In this document: in pieces, positions 29,954 through 38,030 of the stretch
Position numbering within the stretch: position 1 is the stretch's first letter
How the letters are laid out: each line of letters opens with the position of its first letter
Assembly (NCBI GenBank): GCA_034664125.1
Contig: JAXDIG010000041.1
Location: 16,604 to 80,603, forward strand
Reading direction: 5' to 3'
Length of the DNA: 64,000 nucleotides
Origin: JACVRW01 sp034664125
Lineage (GTDB): Bacteria; Actinomycetota; Thermoleophilia; Solirubrobacterales; Thermoleophilaceae
Notes under the pieces: model-generated
The model's input: only the letters and a program-made list of their open reading frames with translations
What the model was told of the DNA's origin: nothing
The model's database searches: none
Program-made: the position numbers and the translations under genes

Positions 29954-31630
29954 ATGCGACGCACACTCTTTCTCGTCCTCGTCGGAATGCTCGTGCTGGT
30001 CGTCCCGCTCACAGCGGGCGCGGCGAAGCGATCTGCCACCCAGCACACCTACGTGGTCCTCTACGAGCGCGGCGCCTCCGCCGACAGCGCGCGCAGCGCC
30101 ATCAGCGAGGCCGACGGCCGGGTCGTGGAGGAGAACAGCAAGGTCGGGGTGGCGACGGTCCGCTCGGCCAACGCGGACTTCGTCGCCGAAGTCTCGCGCA
30201 GCGGCGCCGTGGCCGGGGCCGCCCGCAACCGGCCGATCGGGGAGGCGCCCGCCGACCGCGTGCGCGACCCGTTCGCCATCGAGCGGATGTCCGCGCTGCG
30301 CCGGCAGGCCGACGGCGAGGGCCGTGTGCAGCGCGCCGGAGGGCCGGCGCCGCTGGCCGAGCCGTTCGCCGACCTGCAGTGGGACATGCGCCTGATCAAC
30401 GCGACGCCGACCAAGTCCTACAAGCGCCAGCGCGGCAACTCGCAGGTTCGCGTGGGGATGATCGACACCGGCGTCGACGGGTCGCACCCGGACATCGCCC
30501 CGAACTTCAACCGCTCGCTGAGCCGCAACTTCACGACCGACATCCCGGAGATCGACGGCCCCTGCGAGGAGCAGTCCTGCATCGACCCGCCCGACGTGGA
30601 CGACGACGGCCACGGCACGCACGTGGCCGGCACGATCGGCGCACCGATCAACCGGCTCGGCATGGCCGGCGTCGCGCCCGACGTCGAGCTCGTGAACATC
30701 CGCGCCGGGCAGGACTCGGGCTACTTCTTCCTGCAGCCGAGCGTCGACGCGCTGACCTACGCGGCGGACATCGGAGTCGACGTGGTGAACATGTCGTACT
30801 ACATCGATCCGTGGCTCTACAACTGCGCCAGCAACCCGGCCGACTCGCCGGAGGAGCAGGCGGAGCAGCGCACGATCGTGGCCGCTACCGAGCGGGCGCT
30901 CGCCTACGCGCGCTCGCGCGGGGTCACGCTCGTCTCGGCGGAGGGCAACGGCCACACCGACCTCGGCAAGCCGGTGACCGACGCCACCAGCCCGGACTAC
31001 CCACCCGGCTCGGAGCGCGTCCGCACCGTGGACAACGGCTGCAAGTCCATGCCCCTCGAGGCGCCCGGCGTGCTCGGCATCACCTCGGTCGGGCCGAGCC
31101 AGCGCAAGGCCTACTACTCCGACTACGGGGTGGAGCAGGCCGACCTGTCGGCGCCGGGCGGCGACATCCGCGAGGGCTTCGGGACGCCGGACTACCGCAA
31201 TCCCGCGAACACGGTGCTCGCGCCGTATCCCAAGGCGCTGGCGATCGCCGCCGGCGAGGTGAACCCGGACGGCACTCCGAACACGCCGTTCGTCTTGGCG
31301 GACTGCTCGCGCGGTGACTGCGCGTACTACCAGTACCTGCAGGGCACCTCGATGGCGTCGCCGCACGCGGTTGGCGTGGCGGCGCTGGTGGTGGCCTCGC
31401 GCGGGAAGCGCGACAGGGTCCACGGCGGCCTGACGCTGTCGCCGGACGTGGTCGAACGGGTGCTCAAGCGCACGGCGCAGGACCGGTCCTGCCCCGACCC
31501 GCCGGTGTTCGTCTACCCGGACCCCACCCTGACGCCGGACTACACCGCCACCTGCGAGGGAGACGCGGAGTTCAACGGCTTCTACGGAGAGGGCATCGTC
31601 GACGCCTTCGCTGCGTCGAAGAAGCACTGA
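29954..31630 (+). CDS. secreted subtilase (S8 peptidase)
   Basis: 558 residues. Signal peptide MRRTLFLVLVGMLVLVVPLTAGA. An I9-type propeptide follows (TYVVLYERGASADSARSAI, then VGVATVRSANADFVAEV). The catalytic triad is intact: VGMIDTGVDGSHPD (Asp about 172), DDGHGTHVAGTIG (His about 218) and QGTSMASPHAVGVAALV (Ser about 463). Four or more Cys in the catalytic domain suggest disulfides in the exported enzyme. No sorting signal or repeat domain at the C terminus. An extracellular serine protease; no specific target evident. Ends in a strong hairpin at 31641-31670. Confidence 0.93.
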   Translation: MRRTLFLVLVGMLVLVVPLTAGAAKRSATQHTYVVLYERGASADSARSAISEADGRVVEENSKVGVATVRSANADFVAEVSRSGAVAGAARNRPIGEAPADRVRDPFAIERMSALRRQADGEGRVQRAGGPAPLAEPFADLQWDMRLINATPTKSYKRQRGNSQVRVGMIDTGVDGSHPDIAPNFNRSLSRNFTTDIPEIDGPCEEQSCIDPPDVDDDGHGTHVAGTIGAPINRLGMAGVAPDVELVNIRAGQDSGYFFLQPSVDALTYAADIGVDVVNMSYYIDPWLYNCASNPADSPEEQAEQRTIVAATERALAYARSRGVTLVSAEGNGHTDLGKPVTDATSPDYPPGSERVRTVDNGCKSMPLEAPGVLGITSVGPSQRKAYYSDYGVEQADLSAPGGDIREGFGTPDYRNPANTVLAPYPKALAIAAGEVNPDGTPNTPFVLADCSRGDCAYYQYLQGTSMASPHAVGVAALVVASRGKRDRVHGGLTLSPDVVERVLKRTAQDRSCPDPPVFVYPDPTLTPDYTATCEGDAEFNGFYGEGIVDAFAASKKH

Positions 31631-31640
31631 AAATCCGCTC

Positions 31641-31670
31641 TGGCGCCGGGCGCGTGGCCGTCCGGCGCCA
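31641..31670 (+). terminator. hairpin terminator after the subtilase gene
   Basis: TGGCGCCGG (31641-31649) pairs perfectly with CCGGCGCCA (31662-31670) around a 12-nt loop, 11 bp after the stop codon. No U-run follows, as is common in high-GC actinobacteria. Confidence 0.65.
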
Positions 31671-31705
31671 ACCTTCACACACTCGTGTCAAGGTTTCGAT
31701 AGCAT
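31671..31705 (+). promoter_or_regulatory. palindrome and -10 upstream of metH
   Basis: ACCTTCACAC (31671-31680) and GTGTCAAGGT (31685-31694) form a 10-bp inverted repeat with one mismatch and a 4-nt centre. TAGCAT (31700-31705) is 9 nt before the metH TTG. The palindrome lies where a -35 would be, so it looks like an operator for metH rather than a riboswitch; no cobalamin-riboswitch features fit in this 44-nt gap. Confidence 0.55.
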
Positions 31706-31714
31706 TAGACGACC

Positions 31715-34700
31715 TTGGCCGTAGAGCGCGACTTCATCCAGGCTGCCCGTGAGCGCGTCGTCGTCTTCGACGGCGGCATGGGCGCCACGCTCGAGCAGTT
31801 CGAGCTGACGCCGGCTGACTACGGCGGCCTGCAGGGCAAGTGCCACGAGGCGCTCGTGCTCAACCGCCCGGACGTGATCCAGGGCGTGCACGAGTCGATG
31901 ATCGAGGCGGGCGCTGAGGTGGTCGAGACGGACACGTTCCAGGCCTCGCGGCTGAAGCTCGACGAGTGGGGCCTGGGCGAGCACACGCCCGAGATCAACC
32001 GCCGCGCGGCTGAGATCGCGCGCGTCGCGGCCGGCGAGGACCGGTTCGTCGCCGGTTCGATCGGCCCCACCGGCCACCTGCCCGCGAGCGACGACCCGAC
32101 GCTCGGCAAGATCACCTTCGGCGAGCTGGTCGAGGTCTTCACCGAGCAGGCTTTCGGCCTGGTCGAGGGCGGCGCCGACCTGCTCATCATCGAGACGGCC
32201 CAGGACATCCTGGAGGTCAAGGCCGCCGTGTTCGGCGCGCGCGAGGCCTTCAAGCTGGCCGGTCGCGCGGTGCCGATCCAGACGAGCGTGTCGCTGCTGC
32301 CCAACGGCGGCAAGATGCTGCTCGGCACGGACATCCAGGCGGTGCTGACGACCCTGCTGGCCCTGGACGTCGACGCGATCGGGCTCAACTGCTCCACCGG
32401 CCCCGAGGACATGCGCGACGCGATCCGCTTCCTGGGCGAGTTCAGCCCGCTGCCGGTGCACTGCATCCCCAACGCCGGCCTGCCGCTGCAGGGTCCTGAG
32501 GGCGAGACGATCTTCCCCGAGGAGCCGGACCCGCTCGCGAACGTGCTGCAGGAGTTCGTAGAGCGCTACGGCGTCTCGATCGTGGGCGGCTGCTGCGGCA
32601 CCACCCCCGACCACATCCGCGCGATCGTGGACCGCGTCGGCGGCCGCGAGGCGGGCGCGCGGCCCGAGCGCGGCCCGGCGCTGGTGTCGAGCATGATGAC
32701 CGCCACGCCGCTCGTGCAGGAGCCGCGCCCGACGCTGGTCGGCGAGCGGGTCAACTCGCAGGGCTCGCGCAAGGCCAAGGAGCTGCTGCTCGCCGACGAC
32801 TACGACGGCCTCGTGCAGATCGCCGAGGACCAGGTGACCGGCGGCGCCCACGTGCTCGACGTCTGCGTCGCGCTGACGGAGCGCCAGGACGAGGACGAGC
32901 AGATGCGCGAAGTGGTCAAGCGCATCGCGCTGAGCCAGCCGGCGCCGATCCAGGTCGACTCGACCGAGCCGGACGTGATCAAGATGGCGCTCGAGCAGAT
33001 CCCGGGCCGGGCGATCGTCAACTCGGTCAACCTCGAGGCCGGCCGCGCCAAGCTCGACGTGGTGGCCCCGCTGGCCAAGGCCCACGGCGCCGCCCTGATC
33101 GCGCTGACGATCGACGAGGTCGGCATGGCCAAGACGGCCGAGCGCAAGGTCGAGGTGGCGCAGCGGATCGTGGGCCTGGCCTGCGACGAGCACGGGCTCG
33201 ACCGCGAGGCGCTGATCTTCGACGCGCTCACGTTCACGCTCACCACCGGCGACGAGGAGTGGCGGCCGTCCGCCGTCGAGACGATCGAGGGCATCCGGCG
33301 CATCAAGGCCGAGATCCCGGGTGTGAAGACCTCGCTGGGCGTTTCCAACGTCTCGTTCGGCGTGTCGCCGGGCGCGCGGGCGGTGCTCAACTCCGTGTTC
33401 CTCCACCACTGCGTGGAGGCCGGGCTCGACCTGGCGATGGTCAACCCCAACCACATCAAGCCCTACAACGAGATCGCCGAGGAAGAGCGCGAGCTGACCG
33501 ACGACCTCGTGTTCAACCGTTCAGAGGACGCGCTCGAGCGCTTCATCGGCCACTTCGAGCAGAAGGGCGAAACCGAGGAGGAGACGGCGGGCGACCCGAC
33601 CGAGGGCATGGAGCCCGAGGAGGCGCTCCACTACCACATCCTGCGCCGCAAGAAGGAGGGCGTGGAGGACTGGATCGACCGCTCCGTCGAGAAGATCGGC
33701 GCGGTGCCGACCCTCAACAACGTGCTGCTGCCGGCCATGAAGGAAGTGGGCGACAAGTTCGGCGCCGGCGAGCTGATCCTGCCGTTCGTGCTCCAGTCGG
33801 CAACCGTGATGAAGCGCGCCGTGGCGCAGCTCGAGAACTATCTCGACCGCATCGAGGGCCACACCAAGGGCAAGGTCGTGATCGCGACCGTGTTCGGCGA
33901 CGTGCACGACATCGGCAAGTCGCTGGTCAACACGATCCTCACCAACAACGGCTACACGGTCATCGACCTCGGCAAGCAGGTCCCGATCGAGACGATCATC
34001 AACGCCGCGATCGAGAACGAGGCGGACGCGATCGGGCTGAGCGCGCTGCTCGTCTCGACCTCGAAGCAGATGCCGACCTGCGTGCAGGAGCTGCACCAGC
34101 GCGGGCTTGAGTTCCCGGTGCTGATCGGCGGCGCGGCGATCAACCGCGACTTCGGCCGCCGCATCCTCTATCCCAAGGGGAAGGAGTCCGAGGAGATCTA
34201 CGAGCCCGGCGTCTTCTACTGCAAGGACGCCTTCGCCGGCCTGGCGACGATCGACCAGCTGGTGGACGAGGACAGGCGCGGCGAGCTGGTGACCAGGGCG
34301 CGCGACGAGGCGCACGCGCTGCGCAACCAGGTCGAGAAGGTCGACGACGGCCCGCCCGTGACCGACGACTCCGTGCGCTCCACCGCCCGCACCGACGTTC
34401 CGATTCCCGAGCCGCCCTTCTGGGGCGCGCGCGAGCTCGACGTCGACCTCGACGACGTCTACCCGTACCTCGACCGCCACGTGCTGTTCAAGCTGCACTG
34501 GGGTGGCCGCGGGAAGAAGGGCGAGGAGTGGCGCCAGATCGTGGAGGGCCATGGCGACGACGAGGGGTTCGCGCCCAAGCTCGAGCGGATGTGGCGGGAG
34601 CAGGACTACCTGCGTCCGCGCGTCCGGCTCGGCTACTTCCCGGCGGCGGCGGACGGCAACGAGCTGGTCGTGTTCGACCCGGACGACCACGAGCGCGAGC

Positions 34701-35269
34701 TCGAGCGGCTCGTGTTCCCGCGCCAGCCCAAGCACGACCGCATCTGCCTGACCGACTTCTTCCGCCCGGTCGACTCCGGCGAGCGCGACGTGGTGGCGCT
34801 GCAGGGCGTGACCGTCGGTTCAGAGGTGACCGAGGTGATGGCCCAGCTGGAGCGCGACGGCGAGTTCGCCGAGCAGCTGTTCACGCACGGCCTCGGCGTG
34901 CAGGCCGCCGAGGGCCTCGCCGAGTGGCTCCACGCAGAGGTGCGCCGCGACTTCAAGATCGAGCCCGACCAGGGCCGCCGCTACTCGTGGGGCTACCCCG
35001 CCTGCCCGGAGCAGTCCGAGCACGAGAAGGTCTGGCGCCTCCTGGAGCTGGAGGAGATCGGCATGTACCTCTCCGACGGCTACGCGGTGATGCCCGAGCA
35101 GTCGACGGTGGCGATCGTCGCCCACCACCCGCAGGCCGTCTACTTCGGCATGAAGTCCGGCTTCATCCCGAAGGGGAAGGTCAGCGACGAGCTGATCGCC
35201 GGCACCGAGCGCGGCGGCGCGCTGCCGCCCGAGGCCGATCCGGTCGAGGAGCCCGCACCGACGGCCTAG
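31715..35269 (+). CDS. metH: cobalamin-dependent methionine synthase
   Basis: 1184 residues from TTG 31715, the usual four-module length. Homocysteine-binding barrel (about 1-310) with zinc Cys in GLNCSTGPEDM (near 224) and GGCCGTTPDHI (near 290); pterin-binding barrel (about 330-600, GERVNSQGSRKAKELL, IQVDSTEP); B12 cap (about 625-720) and B12-binding Rossmann domain with DVHDIGKSLVNTIL (DxHxxG, near 730); C-terminal reactivation domain (about 920-1165, YSWGYPACPEQSEHEKVWRLL, the AdoMet-binding part). Methylates homocysteine from 5-methyl-THF. The first module starts directly after the leaderless-type -10. The stop shares CTAG with the convergent gene. Confidence 0.96.
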   Translation: MAVERDFIQAARERVVVFDGGMGATLEQFELTPADYGGLQGKCHEALVLNRPDVIQGVHESMIEAGAEVVETDTFQASRLKLDEWGLGEHTPEINRRAAEIARVAAGEDRFVAGSIGPTGHLPASDDPTLGKITFGELVEVFTEQAFGLVEGGADLLIIETAQDILEVKAAVFGAREAFKLAGRAVPIQTSVSLLPNGGKMLLGTDIQAVLTTLLALDVDAIGLNCSTGPEDMRDAIRFLGEFSPLPVHCIPNAGLPLQGPEGETIFPEEPDPLANVLQEFVERYGVSIVGGCCGTTPDHIRAIVDRVGGREAGARPERGPALVSSMMTATPLVQEPRPTLVGERVNSQGSRKAKELLLADDYDGLVQIAEDQVTGGAHVLDVCVALTERQDEDEQMREVVKRIALSQPAPIQVDSTEPDVIKMALEQIPGRAIVNSVNLEAGRAKLDVVAPLAKAHGAALIALTIDEVGMAKTAERKVEVAQRIVGLACDEHGLDREALIFDALTFTLTTGDEEWRPSAVETIEGIRRIKAEIPGVKTSLGVSNVSFGVSPGARAVLNSVFLHHCVEAGLDLAMVNPNHIKPYNEIAEEERELTDDLVFNRSEDALERFIGHFEQKGETEEETAGDPTEGMEPEEALHYHILRRKKEGVEDWIDRSVEKIGAVPTLNNVLLPAMKEVGDKFGAGELILPFVLQSATVMKRAVAQLENYLDRIEGHTKGKVVIATVFGDVHDIGKSLVNTILTNNGYTVIDLGKQVPIETIINAAIENEADAIGLSALLVSTSKQMPTCVQELHQRGLEFPVLIGGAAINRDFGRRILYPKGKESEEIYEPGVFYCKDAFAGLATIDQLVDEDRRGELVTRARDEAHALRNQVEKVDDGPPVTDDSVRSTARTDVPIPEPPFWGARELDVDLDDVYPYLDRHVLFKLHWGGRGKKGEEWRQIVEGHGDDEGFAPKLERMWREQDYLRPRVRLGYFPAAADGNELVVFDPDDHERELERLVFPRQPKHDRICLTDFFRPVDSGERDVVALQGVTVGSEVTEVMAQLERDGEFAEQLFTHGLGVQAAEGLAEWLHAEVRRDFKIEPDQGRRYSWGYPACPEQSEHEKVWRLLELEEIGMYLSDGYAVMPEQSTVAIVAHHPQAVYFGMKSGFIPKGKVSDELIAGTERGGALPPEADPVEEPAPTA

Positions 35270-36021
35270 GCGAACTGGGCCCGCTTACGGGCCCGGACGT
35301 CGAAGAACAGCAGCGTCCCCGCGAGGGCGGCGAAGGAGAGCGAGATGGCGTCGGCCGCTATCTGCCCGATCAGCATGAGCGGGCCACTGCCCGCCAAGTC
35401 GCCGGCAATCTTCAGCGGGATGGCCAGCACGGAGGCCAGGATCGCGGCGAGCAGGGTTATCGCGATGGCGATGCCGAAGACGCGCCACCAGTGGCCGCGC
35501 ACCAGGTTGGCGCTGCGCTCCAGTCCCTCCACCGGCCCGAGATCCTCAGCCACGACGGCCTGCGGGGAGAGGTACCAGCGCGCCCATAGGTAGACGCCGG
35601 GAACGATCAGCAGCAGGAGCGCCAGCCCGGACCCAAGTCCGGCGAGTGTCACGGCGCCCGCCACGGGGAGCGCCCGCCGGGCGGCGGCTGCCAGCGATCG
35701 CCACGGCGAGGGCTCACGGCCGGCGCCCAGGTCCATCACGGCGTGCACGTGGCCGGCGGTGATCAGCGGCGTGGTCACGAGCCAGGGCGCAAGCCACGAT
35801 GCCACCTCCGCTCCGGGTGGCAGCGTGCCGCCGAACTCCGGGTGGGTCCACAGCCACTTGCCCCCGACGCCGTAGACGAGCAGGTCCACCGGCACCACCA
35901 CGGCAAGCGCAATGATCGCGAAGACCGTGAAGTGCCACCGGTAGAGGCGGAAGGCGCCGCCCAGGATCTCGCCCAGATCGCGCGAGCGGCTCAGATCGAT
36001 GGGGGGTGACTGCGCATTCAC
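35266..36021 (-). CDS. multi-pass membrane protein (glycerophosphodiesterase-membrane-domain-like)
   Basis: 251 residues from GTG 36021; the long open frame upstream is antisense to amt and is ignored. It opens with RDLGEILGGAFRLYRWHFTVFAII, a pattern common at the start of GPDPase-membrane or DUF7544-type proteins (a short cytoplasmic helix then the first membrane helix). Five to six membrane segments follow, with PGVYLWARWYLSPQAVVAEDLGP and LVRGHWWRVFGIAI. Function unknown. GATAAT on the minus strand (36033-36028) is 6 nt before the GTG. Its stop overlaps that of metH by 4 bp. Confidence 0.75.
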   Translation of the reverse strand: MNAQSPPIDLSRSRDLGEILGGAFRLYRWHFTVFAIIALAVVVPVDLLVYGVGGKWLWTHPEFGGTLPPGAEVASWLAPWLVTTPLITAGHVHAVMDLGAGREPSPWRSLAAAARRALPVAGAVTLAGLGSGLALLLLIVPGVYLWARWYLSPQAVVAEDLGPVEGLERSANLVRGHWWRVFGIAIAITLLAAILASVLAIPLKIAGDLAGSGPLMLIGQIAADAISLSFAALAGTLLFFDVRARKRAQFA

Positions 36022-36027
36022 ACAACC

Positions 36028-36053
36028 ATTATCGGTCGATAGGCGCTCGACCG
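36028..36053. promoter_or_regulatory. -10 and inverted repeat upstream of the membrane-protein gene
   Basis: GATAAT (minus, 36033-36028) lies 6 nt before the GTG at 36021. Adjacent, CGGTCGA (36033-36039) and TCGACCG (36047-36053) form a perfect 7-bp inverted repeat with a 7-nt loop. The remainder of the 138-bp gap to amt (36054-36141) shows no confident GlnR box or other site; the amt Shine-Dalgarno (AGAAGGAGG) is at 36141-36149. Confidence 0.45.
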
Positions 36054-36159
36054 GTCGGCGAAATGCCGCCCCCGAATCTTCGACACAGGGATAAAGACCG
36101 GGCGCGGGTGCGCTCGTACCGTGGCAGCGGACTCTCTCGGAGAAGGAGGCGTACCTGTC

Positions 36160-37632
36160 ATGAGACGTACCGCACTGGCGGCCGGTGTGTCGCTCGGAGT
36201 GCTTTTGATGGCGCCAGCCGCCGCGCTGGCCGCCGACGGACCAACCCTCGAGGACACGGTTTCCGCCGTGAACACGACCTGGGTGATCGTGGCGGGGGTG
36301 CTCGTCATGTTCATGCAGGCCGGGTTCCTCTTCCTCGAGGTCGGCTTCTCGCGTGCGAAGAACGCCGGCCTCGGGGTCGTGAAGATCCTGACCAACTTCT
36401 CGATCGCGGCTATCGCGTACTGGGCCACCGGGTTTGCGCTGGCCTTCGGCGGCGCCGGCACGATCGCCGGCACGAACGGCTGGTTCCTGGACGTGGGCCA
36501 CACCGCGAGCGAGGCCGCCAGCGACATCCCGCTGCTCGGTGTGGTCGGCATCAGCCCGGCGGCGCTGCTGTTCTTCCAGTTCGTCTTCTGCGCGGTTTCC
36601 CTGGCGATCGTGTGGGGGACCACGATCGAGCGGATCAAGTTCAGCGCCTACGTGATCTATGCGGTGATCTTCTCCGCGCTGATCTACCCGGTCCTCAGCC
36701 ACTGGATCTTCGGTGGCGGCTGGCTCCAGGTGAACGTGGGCATGCAGGACTTCGCCGGCTCCACGGTGGTGCACCTGATCGGCGCCACCGGCGGCTTGGC
36801 GGCGCTGCTGCTGCTCGGCCCGCGTCGCGGGAAGTACGGCGCCGACGGCAAGCCGCGCGCCATTCCCGGCCACTCCATGCCGCTGGTCGGCCTGGGAGTG
36901 CTGATCCTGTGGCTGGGCTGGTTCGGCTTCAACCCGGGCTCGACGCTGGCCGCGATCGGCAACCGCTTCGCCGAGGTCGTGCTCGTGACGAACCTGGCCG
37001 CCGCGGCCGGTGTGATCGCCGCGCTCGCGGTCATGTACAGGCGCACGAAGACGTACGACGTGGGCATGGCCGGCAACGGCGCGATTGCCGCCCTCGTGGC
37101 GATCACCGCTCCGTCGGGCTACGTCGAGTTCTGGGCGGCGCCGATCATCGGCGCGGTCGCCGGCGTGATCGTCGTCTACGGCGTGATCCTGATCGAGAAG
37201 GTGCTCGACGACCCGGTGGGGGCGCTGTCCGCGCACGGCCTGGCCGGCGTCTGGGGCACGCTCTCCTGCGGGATCTTCACGTCACCGCGGCTGGCGGAGC
37301 TCAACGCAGTCGGCGATCCGGGGCTCTGGTACAGCGGCAGCTTCCACCAGCTTGGCGCCCAGGCGCTGGGGGTGGTCACGGTCTTCGCGATCGTGCTCGT
37401 CGTCTCCTACGCGGTGTTCTTCGCGATCAAGCAGACGATCGGCCTGCGGGTCACGGCCGAGGAAGAGGACGCCGGGCTGGACATCGCCGAAACCGGCATG
37501 TACGGCTACCCGGAGCAGTTCATCCCGCCGTCGGAGCTCGTCGGTCCGGGGCTGCCCGCTCCGGGCGCAGCGGCGCACCGCGCCCCGGCTGGTGTGACCG
37601 CCACGGCGATGACGGGTGAGGCGACGGCATGA
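36160..37632 (+). CDS. amt: ammonium transporter
   Basis: 490 residues from ATG 36160, chosen for the AGAAGGAGG Shine-Dalgarno 10 nt upstream. A signal-peptide-like N terminus (RRTALAAGVSLGVLLMAPAAALA) precedes eleven membrane helices. MQAGFLFLEVGFSRAKNAG opens the Amt domain; LSHWIFGGGW and AHGLAGVWGTLSCG carry the twin pore His; GNGAIAALVAITAPSGYV is the family signature. Takes up ammonium at low concentration. Coupled by ATGA overlap to a P-II protein that should gate it, the normal amt-glnK arrangement. The C-terminal tail of about 65 residues is cytoplasmic and longer than in AmtB. Confidence 0.95.
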   Translation: MRRTALAAGVSLGVLLMAPAAALAADGPTLEDTVSAVNTTWVIVAGVLVMFMQAGFLFLEVGFSRAKNAGLGVVKILTNFSIAAIAYWATGFALAFGGAGTIAGTNGWFLDVGHTASEAASDIPLLGVVGISPAALLFFQFVFCAVSLAIVWGTTIERIKFSAYVIYAVIFSALIYPVLSHWIFGGGWLQVNVGMQDFAGSTVVHLIGATGGLAALLLLGPRRGKYGADGKPRAIPGHSMPLVGLGVLILWLGWFGFNPGSTLAAIGNRFAEVVLVTNLAAAAGVIAALAVMYRRTKTYDVGMAGNGAIAALVAITAPSGYVEFWAAPIIGAVAGVIVVYGVILIEKVLDDPVGALSAHGLAGVWGTLSCGIFTSPRLAELNAVGDPGLWYSGSFHQLGAQALGVVTVFAIVLVVSYAVFFAIKQTIGLRVTAEEEDAGLDIAETGMYGYPEQFIPPSELVGPGLPAPGAAAHRAPAGVTATAMTGEATA

Positions 37633-38012
37633 AGATGATCGTCGCCTACATCCGGCACGAGGCGTTCGAGCCGATCCGTGCGGATCTGCTCGAGGCCGGC
37701 TTCCCCAGCCTGACGATCACGGAGGTGAAGGGCTCCGGCAGGCAGAAGGCGATCACCGAGCACTACCGCGGCTCGGAGCTCGCCGTGCACCTGAGGCCGA
37801 AGCTCAAGATCGAGTGCGTCGTGGAGAGCAAGGACCTCGGCCTGGTCAAGGAGGTGATCCTCCGGCACGCCCGCACGGGTTCGGTAGGCGACGGCAAGCT
37901 GTTCGTCCTGCCGGTCGAGGAAGCCGTGCGGATCCGCACCGGCGAGGACGGCGAGGCCGTCCTGCAGGCCCACGAGGGCGAAGAAGTGACCGTCAACGGG
38001 GACCGGGGCTAG
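37629..38012 (+). CDS. glnK: P-II nitrogen regulatory protein (GlnK/GlnB)
   Basis: 127 residues. P-II fold with TITEVKGSGRQKAITEHYRGSE (shown to the T-loop), LRPKLKIECVV and GSVGDGKLFVLPVEEAVRIRTGE (ATP/2-oxoglutarate site). Lined up with E. coli GlnB without gaps, Tyr46 is kept but position 51, the uridylylated/adenylylated Tyr of proteobacterial and actinobacterial P-II, is Leu. Control by covalent modification at that site is therefore not possible; direct sensing of ATP/ADP and 2-oxoglutarate remains. Overlaps amt by 4 bp. A 14-residue acidic tail follows the usual end. Confidence 0.95.
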   Translation: MKMIVAYIRHEAFEPIRADLLEAGFPSLTITEVKGSGRQKAITEHYRGSELAVHLRPKLKIECVVESKDLGLVKEVILRHARTGSVGDGKLFVLPVEEAVRIRTGEDGEAVLQAHEGEEVTVNGDRG

Positions 38013-38030
38013 GGAGGGAGGGCGATTCCC

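Noticed and set aside
26870..31678. 1602-codon open frame on the minus strand
   Set aside because: Antisense to the glycosyltransferase fusion and subtilase; low-complexity Arg/Ala/His composition typical of GC-rich shadows, and part of it is a frame-shifted hemQ.
31671..31714. Cobalamin riboswitch before metH
   Set aside because: The gap is only 84 nt including a terminator hairpin and lacks any B12-box; a palindromic operator fits better.
36054..36141. GlnR box upstream of amt
   Set aside because: No convincing GTnAC-N6-GaAAC pair could be found; expected by context but not seen.
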